A stretch of 64,000 nucleotides of DNA, taken from Thermus thermophilus HB8 (GTDB lineage Bacteria > Deinococcota > Deinococci > Deinococcales > Thermaceae). A program made the position numbers and the translations under genes. Under the pieces are notes generated by a model. That model searched no databases and was not told the origin of the DNA. It worked only from the letters and a program-made list of their open reading frames with translations. The stretch is taken from assembly GCF_000091545.1 (NCBI RefSeq), contig NC_006462.1:62001-126000 (forward strand). Reading direction: 5' to 3'. Every line of letters begins with the position of its first letter. Within the stretch, counting starts at the first letter, position 1. Of this stretch, positions 55,878 through 62,776 are shown piece by piece.

Positions 55878-56360
55878 TCACACGTTCTTCACGCGGCCCC
55901 AGATGAGGCCCGCCACGGCCACGGCGTAGATGTCGCCCTTGCCGTCAATGCGCAAGGGGATCTGGGGGAGCCAGGAGCTGGCCAGGCCCTGGTAGGGCTG
56001 GCCCGCCTTGGCGGGGTCAAACATGGAGTAGTGGCAGCGGCAGATGAAGCGGCCCTCCTCGTACTGGACGGGGCAGCCCATGTGGGTGCAGAGGGCGGAG
56101 AAGGCCACGATGTCCCGCTCCCGCCCCACCCCCCCGATGGCGGGCCGGCCGAGCTTGACCAGGACGGCCGGGGAGGAGGCGTCGGGGTAGTTGAAGAAGA
56201 TGGGCTCCCCGGTCTTGACCTGGGAGAGGTTGGCCACCTTCACCGCCGGATAGGTGAGGCTCGGGGCGTACCAGAGCTGGGCCTTGCCGCCTGCGGTGAA
56301 AAGGGCGGTGGCCGCGGCGGTGAGCTGCACGAAACGCCTACGGGTCATGGTCTGCGTCAT
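55878..56360 (-). CDS. aioB: Arsenite oxidase small subunit (Rieske protein)
   Basis: A 160-residue Rieske [2Fe-2S] protein. The Tat signal is TRRRFVQLTAAATALFTAGG, and the cluster ligands are in CTHMGCPV and CRCHYSMFD. AioB carries electrons from the molybdenum subunit to a cytochrome and brings AioA through the Tat system. ATG 56360 is chosen because GGAGGT lies 4 bases upstream; an earlier in-frame start would reach into the promoter. Two cysteines as in AioB lie around the cluster. Confidence 0.93.
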   Translation of the reverse strand: MTQTMTRRRFVQLTAAATALFTAGGKAQLWYAPSLTYPAVKVANLSQVKTGEPIFFNYPDASSPAVLVKLGRPAIGGVGRERDIVAFSALCTHMGCPVQYEEGRFICRCHYSMFDPAKAGQPYQGLASSWLPQIPLRIDGKGDIYAVAVAGLIWGRVKNV

Positions 56361-56379
56361 ATTTACCTCCCTTTTGTTT

Positions 56380-56416
56380 CGTTTGAAGACTATCAAACGG
56401 TAGGGACATTCGTCAA
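56380..56416 (-). promoter_or_regulatory. aioBA promoter with ArsR-type operator
   Basis: On the minus strand TTGACG (56416-56411), 18-base spacer and TAGTCT (56392-56387) form the promoter. The perfect inverted repeat CGTTTGA-TAGTCT-TCAAACG (56399-56380) is centred on the -10 box, a placement typical for ArsR/SmtB repressors. The nearby arsR gene is the likely regulator, by inference. The IS256 copy starts 14 bases beyond the -35 box. Confidence 0.75.
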
Positions 56417-56430
56417 GGGGGGCCTGGCCG

Positions 56431-57688
56431 GGTCGTGTCAAGAGTTATGTGTAAGAGTCTGTGTACGGGGGGCATACCGCTCCTGAAGCATCTTCTCCAG
56501 TACCTCCTTCACCTCCGAGAACCCCTTTAGTTTCCGTTCTGCCCACCTCCCTTCCTGCCTCTCCGACTCCAGGTAAAGAAGCTTGTACACCGCCTCTTCC
56601 TTAGGAAACTTGTGGTCCCGCACCTTCGTCCCCCGCCGTAGCTCCCGGATAAACCGCTCCATCAGGTTGGTGCTCCGCAGGTACGGCCAAAGCACCTTGG
56701 GGTACCCGTAGAAGCGCAGGAAGGCCCCCGAATCCTGTACCCAAAGCCCCACCACCCCCGGGTACCGCGAACCCCAGGCGGCCTTCACCTCCTCCAAGGC
56801 CCCAAGAGCTTCTTCCCGGCTCTCCGCCCCGTACACCCGCCTCAGGTCCTCCGCCAGCAGGGCCCGGTCCCGGGAGCGCACCTGGGACAGGCTCCACCGC
56901 ACCCCGTGCACCACGCACCGCTGCCATTCCGCCTGAGGGTAGACCCTGCGGATCGCTTCAGGAAGCCCGGGCAGCCCGTCGGTGACAAAGAGCAACACCC
57001 GCCGCAGGCCCCGCTGCCAAAGCTCCCCCAGGACCCCCTCCCATCCCAGGGCGCTCTCCGTGGGCAAAAGCCAGAACCCCAGGACCCGCCTCTCCCCATT
57101 AGGGGCGATGCCCAGGGCCACATACACGCTTTCCCGTACGATCCCTTCTCCTTCCCTGAAGACCTTTAGGGAAAGCCCGTCCAGGTAGACGAAGGCCATC
57201 TCCTCGGGCAAAGGCCGGGTGCGGAAGGCTCCTGCCGCCTCCAGGACCTCGTCCGTCAGGGCGCTCAGGGTCTCGTGGGAGTAGCGGTGGCCCAGGAGCA
57301 GGCTCAGTATCTCGGCCGCCTTGCGCTGACTGACCCCGGCGGCGTACAAGGCCACAGCTACTTCCCCCACGTCCACCAGGCGGCGGGCGTAGGGCTTAAG
57401 GAAAGCCGGGTAATACCGAGATTCCCGATCCCTAGGGACCTTCAGGTCCACCTGGCCGAAGGTGGTCTCCAGCTTGCGGGGGTAGTAGCCGTTCCTGCGG
57501 CCTCCGTGCACCTGCAAGAAGGCTGTCCGGTCCAGCTCCAGAACCGTCTGCAGAACCTCGGCTACTGTCTCCCGCACCGCTTCCCTCAGCAAGATCCGCA
57601 AGGTATCCTGGTCCACGGGGCACCTCCTCGTGCTAAGGTGTGCCCCCCTATTAAACACGGATCCTTACACATAAATCCTTACACGACC
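56431..57688. mobile_element. IS256-family insertion sequence, copy 2 (1258 bp)
   Basis: The same element as at 12756-14013, in the same orientation and with the same length. It is flanked by the exact 8-bp duplication CCTGGCCG (56423-56430 and 57689-57696), which differs from that of copy 1 and proves an independent insertion. It lies between the aioBA promoter and the arsR gene. Confidence 0.94.
56438..57616 (-). CDS. IS256-family transposase, copy 2
   Basis: The encoded protein appears identical to the transposase at 12763-13941, with the same motifs (VYLDGLSLKV, FVTDGLPG, CVVHGVRW) and the same preferred GTG start after GAGGAGGTGCCCC. Two intact, matching copies suggest recent activity. 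Confidence 0.93.
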   Translation of the reverse strand: MDQDTLRILLREAVRETVAEVLQTVLELDRTAFLQVHGGRRNGYYPRKLETTFGQVDLKVPRDRESRYYPAFLKPYARRLVDVGEVAVALYAAGVSQRKAAEILSLLLGHRYSHETLSALTDEVLEAAGAFRTRPLPEEMAFVYLDGLSLKVFREGEGIVRESVYVALGIAPNGERRVLGFWLLPTESALGWEGVLGELWQRGLRRVLLFVTDGLPGLPEAIRRVYPQAEWQRCVVHGVRWSLSQVRSRDRALLAEDLRRVYGAESREEALGALEEVKAAWGSRYPGVVGLWVQDSGAFLRFYGYPKVLWPYLRSTNLMERFIRELRRGTKVRDHKFPKEEAVYKLLYLESERQEGRWAERKLKGFSEVKEVLEKMLQERYAPRTQTLTHNS

Positions 57689-57723
57689 CCTGGCCGGGAA
57701 AGGCCACCGCTATACTGGGGCTT

Positions 57724-58062
57724 GTGACGACTTCCCTTCACCGCCTCGAGGCCCTGGCCCACCCGGCCCGGGTGAGGATCGTGCGGCTCCTCGCTGAGCT
57801 TCCCGACGAGGAGACGGCCAAGGACCCCCGTTGCGGCACGGCCTACGGCGTCTGCTTCTGCCACCTCAAGGAGAAGACCGGCCTCTCCGCCCCCACGGTG
57901 AGCCACCACCTCCGCATCCTCCGCGAGGCGGGCCTGGTGGAGGGGGTGCGGGTGGGGCGGTGGACGTACTACCGCCTGAGGCCGGGGGCCCTGGAGGCCG
58001 TGGCCCGCGAGCTCCTGGGGCTCGCCCAGAGGGCCCGGGCGCTGGAGGAGCGCTCGGCCTGA
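57724..58062 (+). CDS. arsR: ArsR/SmtB-family metalloregulator
   Basis: A 112-residue winged-helix repressor. The recognition helix is LSAPTVSHHLRILREAGLVEG. Cys37, Cys44 and Cys46 (DPRCGTAYGVCFCHL) lie at or just before the alpha-3 position where As(III) or other metals bind in ArsR proteins. TATACT (57711-57716) is 7 bases before GTG 57724; no good -35 box is left, and the IS256 end is only 22 bases from it. Before insertion it was divergent from and close to aioBA. Confidence 0.9.
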   Translation: MTTSLHRLEALAHPARVRIVRLLAELPDEETAKDPRCGTAYGVCFCHLKEKTGLSAPTVSHHLRILREAGLVEGVRVGRWTYYRLRPGALEAVARELLGLAQRARALEERSA

Positions 58063-58082
58063 AGGGGCTTTGGGGGGCGAAG

Positions 58083-59032
58083 GTGCGGAGAGGCCTTTTG
58101 GGCGTTCTTTTTCTCCTCTTTCTCCTCTTGGGGGCCATGGGCCCGGCGGCCTCCCAGGGGGCGTGGCTCGGGTTTCTCGGCGTCCCCGTGGAGGACTTCC
58201 CCCTGGTCCGGAGCCTCGGCGCGCGCACGGTGGAGTACCGGGCGGGCTAGCCGCCCCAGGGGCTGGACGAGGCCTACCGCCGGGCCCGCGGGCTCGGCCC
58301 GGACCTTCTCCTGCGGGGCCCCGGGTGGAGCGCCTTCCTGGCCCCTGGGGGAGAGGTGGATTCCCAGGCCGTGGCCCGCCTCCTGGAGACGGGCCTGGGC
58401 GGAAGGCCCTGGGCCGAGGAGGGGGGCTTCTCGGCGTCTACTGGGTGGACGAGCCCTGCCACGAGGGGAAGTTTTCATGGATGGGGCGCGACCTGGCGCG
58501 GCTTCACCAGGTCTTCCACGCCTTCCGGACCGCGTTGCGGCTTGTGGTCAACTTCGGGCGCCTGGAGTGCCTGGAGCGGATGCGGCGGGAAAGCGGCGGC
58601 GCCCCGGTGGCCGACGTGGCCCTCTTCACGGTGACGGCGAAAAAGATGCGGCAGGAGCCGGGGTACGTTGAGGGGCAGGCCGCCTTGGCTAGGAGGGCCC
58701 GCACCGAACAGGCGGGCCTCGAGGTGGTGCCCATGGTGGCCGTTTGGGCCGGGGACGGGGTTCCGCTGCCCAACCCCGGCTGGGTGGGGGGCGCGGTGGA
58801 GGCTCTGCGCGGCGCCGGGGCCTTTTCCGGCCTCCTCTTCTACCCCTGGACCCGGCCCTGCTGGGCGGAGCAGGCGATCAAGGACGTCTTCCCGGAGTTC
58901 TTCCGCGAGCTCCGGCCGCAGGCGGGCGCGCACCAGGTAGTGGGCCATCTTCTTGCCCTCCTTTCCCCCAGCCTACCCCTCGAGGCGGCCTTTGTGGCGG
59001 CGGCCGGCCTCCTGGCGCTCTCCTCCAGGTAA
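58083..59032 (+). pseudogene. Broken gene for an exported TIM-barrel-like protein
   Basis: GTG 58083 begins a signal peptide (RRGLLGVLFLLFLLLGAMG) and LGFLGVPVEDFPLVRSLGAR, then TAG interrupts the frame at 58248-58250. The same frame continues (QGLDEAYRRARGLGPDLLLR) to a GGGGGG run at about 58421-58427, after which the next frame carries the rest (GVYWVDEPCHEGKFSWMGRD and LARLHQVFHAFRTALRLVVN) to 59032. Two defects and an otherwise continuous protein mark a recent pseudogene. It resembles glycosidase-like barrels, but no family is certain. Confidence 0.72.
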
Positions 59033-59041
59033 CCTGGGGCT

Positions 59042-59572
59042 ATGCCTGAAGAGATCGCCACCTTGGCGGGCGGGTGCTTCTGGTGCACGGAGGCGGCCTT
59101 CAAGCTCCTTCGGGGGGTGTTGGAGGTGGTGCCGGGCTACGCCGGGGGGCACGTGCCCCACCCCACCTACGAGGAGGTCTGCACGGGGACCACGGGGCAC
59201 CGGGAGGCGGTGCAGGTGCGCTTTGACCCCGGGGTCCTTCCCTATGCCGACCTCCTCCGCTACTTCTTCGCCGTGCACGACCCCACGAGCGAGGACCGGC
59301 AGGGGCCCGACGTGGGGCCTCAGTACAGCCCCGCCATCTTCTACCACTCGGAGGAGCAAAAGCGGGTGGCGGAGGCGGTGATGCGGGAGCTCGCCCCCCT
59401 CTACCCGAAGCCCATCGCCACCAAACTTCTCCCCTTCACCACCTTCTACCCCGCCGAGGCGTACCACCGGGACTACTTCGCCCGCCACCCCGAGGCCCCC
59501 TACTGCCGCTTCGTCATCGCCCCTAAGCTGGAGAAGGCCCGGAAGGCGTTCAAGTCCCTTCTCCGCCCGTGA
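59042..59572 (+). CDS. msrA: Peptide methionine sulfoxide reductase A
   Basis: A 176-residue MsrA that reduces methionine-S-sulfoxide in proteins. The catalytic motif is LAGGCFWCTEAAF with Cys12 as nucleophile, followed by VVPGYAGGHVPHPTYEEVCTG and GPQYSPAIFYHSEEQ. The length is right for the short form. The 3' end overlaps the convergent DUF488 pseudogene by 23 bases. Confidence 0.95.
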   Translation: MPEEIATLAGGCFWCTEAAFKLLRGVLEVVPGYAGGHVPHPTYEEVCTGTTGHREAVQVRFDPGVLPYADLLRYFFAVHDPTSEDRQGPDVGPQYSPAIFYHSEEQKRVAEAVMRELAPLYPKPIATKLLPFTTFYPAEAYHRDYFARHPEAPYCRFVIAPKLEKARKAFKSLLRP

Positions 59573-59924
59573 GGTCTTCTTCCTCCAGGACGGCCAGGAG
59601 GGCCTGGGCGTTGTTGTAGCGCGTCTCCTTGGCGCCGAAGAGGAGCGTCACCGTGCCCTCTTCCCCCAGGGCCTTAAGCCGCGCCAGGGCGGGGTTTCCC
59701 TTGAGCTCTTCCCGGTAGCGGCGGACGAACTCCGCCTACTTTCCGGGGTCGTGGGCGAACCAGCGCTTTAGGGCGTCGGAGGGGGCGAGCTCCCTGGCCC
59801 ACCAGTCTACCCGGGCCTTCTCCTTGGCAAGCCCCCGGGGCCAGATCCGGTCCACCAGGACCCGGAGGCCGTCCTCGGGGGAAGGGGGGTCGTAGGCCCG
59901 CTTGGTGCGGAAGGGCGTGCCCAC
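59550..59924 (-). pseudogene. DUF488 gene interrupted by an amber codon
   Basis: GTG 59924 opens a 125-codon frame with the DUF488 signature (KRAYDPPSPEDGLRVLVDRI, WPRGLAKEKARVDWWARELA). TAG at 59738-59736 follows WFAHDPGK, and the same frame then continues AEFVRRYREELKGNPALARL, VTLLFGAKETRYNNAQALLA to its natural stop. The amber stands where homologues usually have Trp, so a single G to A change (TGG to TAG) explains it. Confidence 0.78.
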
Positions 59925-59928
59925 CCCC

Positions 59929-60324
59929 TCAAAGCCAGTCCGCCTCGGGTAGGACGCACTCCGGGCACTGGGCCTCCACGAAGCGGAGCCACTCCAGGAC
60001 TTCTTCCTCGTCCCGTACAGGGCCCAGGTGGTAGACCTCGAGGAAGGCGTCCGCCACCAGGACGCCCCCTTCGGGGATGGCCCCGAGGAGGGCACCTTCC
60101 GGGTCCAGAAGGAGGGGGAGGGGGCTTGGCCTTGGGGCCTGGGCCAGGAGGTAGGCCTGGGCCTCGAGGGCCTTGAGCTCCGCCTCCCGCGCCGCCAAGC
60201 CCTGGGCCAGGGCCTCGCTCCTGAGGAGGACGAGGGGCTTCCCCTTGAGGTCCGGTAGGTAGACCTTGCCCCCCTCCGGGGTCTTTAGGGCGTAGGGAGG
60301 GAGGGGCTTGCGCAGGCGGACCAT
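59929..60324 (-). CDS. Thioredoxin-fold (peroxiredoxin-like) protein
   Basis: A 131-residue protein of the thioredoxin/AhpC-like fold by pattern: LPPYALKTPEGGKVYLPDLK near the N-terminus and LLLDPEGALLGAIPEGGVLV. The usual CxxC after the first strand is absent; instead a CPECVLPEADWL motif lies at the C-terminus, which could be redox-active or bind metal. ATG 60324 is used. It is followed by the DUF488 pseudogene after 4 bases. Confidence 0.6.
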   Translation of the reverse strand: MVRLRKPLPPYALKTPEGGKVYLPDLKGKPLVLLRSEALAQGLAAREAELKALEAQAYLLAQAPRPSPLPLLLDPEGALLGAIPEGGVLVADAFLEVYHLGPVRDEEEVLEWLRFVEAQCPECVLPEADWL

Positions 60325-60440
60325 GCCTCACCCTAGGCGGCTTGCCGCCCAGGCGTCAACGGACGGCCTCTCCTTCTCGCACCTTGGGCCCCAGCAGGGA
60401 TCTCCGGTGGCAGAGAAACGGACGAAGCCCAAAAAGGGCG

Positions 60441-60887
60441 TCACACCCGCTTCACCGCCAGACCCTCGGCCTCCCCCGCTCTCGCCTGTTCCTCGTCTGC
60501 CGTCCAGAAGGGGAGCTTCCGCGGCTCCACCCCGGCCACCCTGGCCACCACCAGGGCGGTAGCCAGGTGCAAGGCGTCGTAGGCCCGGAGCTTGTGGCGC
60601 AGGAGGAGGCGCTTGGCCTCCCGGAGAACGGGAGGCTTGGGAGGCACCAGGCGGTACTGCAGGGCGGCGTGGGCCTCCAGGGCTTCTACGGCCAAGCGCA
60701 CCTCCTCCGGGGTAAGAACGCCTTGCCGCTCCTTGATGCGGAAGGCGGACACCGCCTCCACCACGGCCAGGGAGGAGGTGAGCACCGCCCTAACCTCCGT
60801 GAAGAGGGTCCTCACCTCCTCCGCTCCCGGCTCCTCCGGGTCGTAGCGCTTCACCAGGGCGGAGGTGTCCAGGTAGGGGAGAATCAC
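60441..60887 (-). CDS. vapC: VapC-type PIN domain toxin
   Basis: A 148-residue PIN-domain ribonuclease. The acidic site is in LPYLDTSALVKRY (Asp), AVVEAVSAF (Glu), LRAYDALHLATAL (Asp) and FWTADEEQARAGEAEGL (Asp). ATG 60887 overlaps the antitoxin stop by ATGA, typical for vapBC pairs. Confidence 0.88.
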   Translation of the reverse strand: MILPYLDTSALVKRYDPEEPGAEEVRTLFTEVRAVLTSSLAVVEAVSAFRIKERQGVLTPEEVRLAVEALEAHAALQYRLVPPKPPVLREAKRLLLRHKLRAYDALHLATALVVARVAGVEPRKLPFWTADEEQARAGEAEGLAVKRV

Positions 60888-61174
60888 CGCCCCTCCCGGT
60901 CCGCCAGGACCGCCTTGGAGAGCCCGAGCCCGCGCCCGGCCACCCGGTCCAGGTAGCGGCGGTAGGCCTCCTCCATCCGGGCCGGGGTCACGGCCCGCTC
61001 GGGGACCTCCAAGAGCCCCTCCTCCGCCAGGGCCAGAAGCAGGGGGGCCTCCTCCTCCGGGAGGAGGTCTAAGGCCAGGCGGAGGATCTCCGCCTCGGTG
61101 CGCCCCGTGGCGCGGGCCAGGCGTTTCAGCTTGGCCTCCTCCTCGGGGGTGAGGTAGACCTGCTTGCGCAGCAT
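60884..61174 (-). CDS. Ribbon-helix-helix antitoxin (VapB-like)
   Basis: A 96-residue antitoxin with an N-terminal ribbon-helix-helix motif (KQVYLTPEEEAKLKRLARAT, GRTEAEILRLALDLL). The C-terminal part (ERAVTPARMEEAYRRYLDRV) would neutralise the toxin. ATG 61174 is chosen because TATAAT (61188-61183 on the minus strand) is 8 bases upstream. Confidence 0.83.
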   Translation of the reverse strand: MLRKQVYLTPEEEAKLKRLARATGRTEAEILRLALDLLPEEEAPLLLALAEEGLLEVPERAVTPARMEEAYRRYLDRVAGRGLGLSKAVLADREGR

Positions 61175-61296
61175 ACAGCGCAATTATACATCACCTTGGC
61201 GAGTCCCCCGGGTGTGCCGGTCCCTTGCCTTTCCCCTTGACCCCGGTCATGGACCGCGCCCGGCCTCGCCCCCACCCTGGGAGGTGGAGGTGAAGG

Positions 61297-61569
61297 ATGC
61301 CGCACGTGATCTGCGAGCCCTGCATCGGCGTGAAGGACCGGAGTTGCCAGGAGGTCTGCCCGGTGGAGTGCATCTACGACGCCGGGGAGCAGCTTTACAT
61401 CCACCCCGACGAGTGCATTGACTGCGGGGCCTGGTGCGGCGGGGGCGGGTGCTTCTCGCCCGGACGCGGGCGGTGGACCTCGAGGGCCGAAGGCTCCTCC
61501 TGGAGGACGGGGATGTTCTTCCCTACCGCCACCTCGTCGTGGCCACCGGAAGCCTCCCGAGCGATCTAG
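61297..61569 (+). pseudogene. Truncated ferredoxin fused out of frame to other DNA
   Basis: ATG 61297, after GGAGGTGGAGGTGAAGG, begins a seven-iron ferredoxin ([20 protein letters not shown] and [11 protein letters not shown]). The second cluster motif starts (ECIDCGA) but stops at about 61429, where homologues continue CVPACPVNAI. The frame then enters unrelated DNA and ends at 61569. The second cluster cannot form, so this is a broken gene. Confidence 0.8.
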
Positions 61570-62192
61570 GGGTGCCGGGGGTGGGGCTCCTCGCCCTGGG
61601 CTTCGCCCAAGCCCCGGCCCTCGTCCCCTGGGGCGGGGCCTTGGCCCTTGCGGCCCTTTTCCACGGGGTGGACGAGAGCGCCCTGGGGCTTTTCCTCTGG
61701 GCCGCCAACCTGGGGCTTTGGGGGCTCGCCTTCGGGGAGGGGCTCGGCTACCTCCTGCTCCTCCTCGCCTACGGCCTCGCCCTCTACGACGCCTACCGCA
61801 TCCTGAAAAACCGCATGAAGCGGGCTTTGGACATCGGGGTGCGGCACTACCTGGCGGGGCTTTTCTTCCTCGGCCTCGCCCTTCTGGCTTTGCCCTTCCA
61901 TCCCGTGGCCGCCGCCCTTTGGTTCGCCCTGGGGTTCGTGGGCCTGGTGGTGACGGGGATGCTCTACAAGATCCTGCCCTTTTTGGTCTGGACCCACCGC
62001 TACGCCAAGCGGGCGGGCAAGGAGAAGGTGCCCCTCCTCAAGGAGATGCTCCCCGAGGGGGCGGGCTACCTGGCGGGGGGGCTTTTGGCCTTCGGGGCGC
62101 TGCTTTCCCCCTGGTTCCCCTGGGCGGTCTGGGCCTACGCCTTGGGCGCCCTTCCCCACCTTTACGCCCTTTGGGAGGTGATGCGGCGATGA
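61434..62192 (+). CDS. Chimeric frame: NADH-dehydrogenase fragment joined to a polytopic membrane protein
   Basis: GTG 61434 opens 252 codons. Residues 1-50 ([40 protein letters not shown]) are an internal piece of a type II NADH dehydrogenase-like flavoprotein. From about 61580 the frame is a membrane protein with about six helices and a conserved-looking [20 protein letters not shown] segment, a C-terminal part of some larger protein. The fusion is likely a deletion scar; the membrane part may still be expressed. It overlaps the DUF59 gene by ATGA. Confidence 0.6.
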
Positions 62193-62500
62193 CGGCGAGG
62201 AACCCGCTGGAAGCGCAGGCTTGGGCGCTTTTGGAGGCGGTTTACGACCCGGAGCTGGGCCTGGACGTGGTCAACCTGGGCCTGATCTACGACCTGGTGG
62301 TGGAGCCGCCCCGGGCCTACGTGCGCATGACCCTCACCACCCCGGGCTGCCCCCTGCACGACAGCCTGGGGGAGGCGGTCAGGCAGGCCCTCTCCCGGCT
62401 TCCCGGGGTGGAGGAGGTGGAGGTGGAGGTCACCTTTGAGCCCCCCTGGACCCTGGCTAGGCTTTCCGAGAAGGCCCGGAGGCTCCTCGGGTGGGGGTGA
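62189..62500 (+). CDS. DUF59/MIP18-family metal-sulfur cluster assembly factor
   Basis: A 103-residue DUF59 protein. [20 protein letters not shown] and [20 protein letters not shown] hold the conserved DPE and the TxxxCP cysteine. The family helps Fe-S cluster maturation (SufT/PaaD-like). ATG 62189 overlaps the previous stop, so the unit is probably translated together with the membrane protein. Confidence 0.87.
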
Positions 62501-62593
62501 GCCCTGCGCCCCCGGGCCGGGCGGCCGCGCGGGCGCTTAGCCCCGGGGCGGGGCGCAGCTTCCCCGGCGGATGAGGCCCCCGGGTGGGCGGCA

Positions 62594-62740
62594 ATGGACC
62601 GCCAAGGAGGCCCCGCCTACCTGAGGGAGGGGCGGGTGCGGGTGGAGCCCCTGGTGTCCGAGGCGGTGCCCCTCGAGGCCCTTCCCGGCCACTTCCAAAA
62701 CCGGCTCCAGGGACGAATCCAGACCCTGGTCCGGTTCTAG
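62594..62740 (+). pseudogene. C-terminal remnant of a zinc-type alcohol dehydrogenase-like protein
   Basis: A 48-codon frame reading AYLREGRVRVEPLVSEAVPL, then EALPGHFQNRLQGRIQTLVR resembles the end of a medium-chain dehydrogenase. The upstream part of such a gene is missing. The rest of the 276-base gap 62501-62776 shows nothing else. Confidence 0.4.
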
Positions 62741-62776
62741 GCGGATGACGGGCCCTTTGTGGTAGCGTGGCCCGGG

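Noticed and set aside
53000..55920. A long plus-strand frame of about 980 codons opposite aioA and repA
   Set aside because: It is antisense to aioA and part of repA, is dominated by Gly, Val, Leu and Asp from complementary codons, and shows no domain.
60325..60440. Short frames between the thioredoxin-fold gene and the PIN toxin gene
   Set aside because: They overlap promoters and have random composition; nothing supports a gene.
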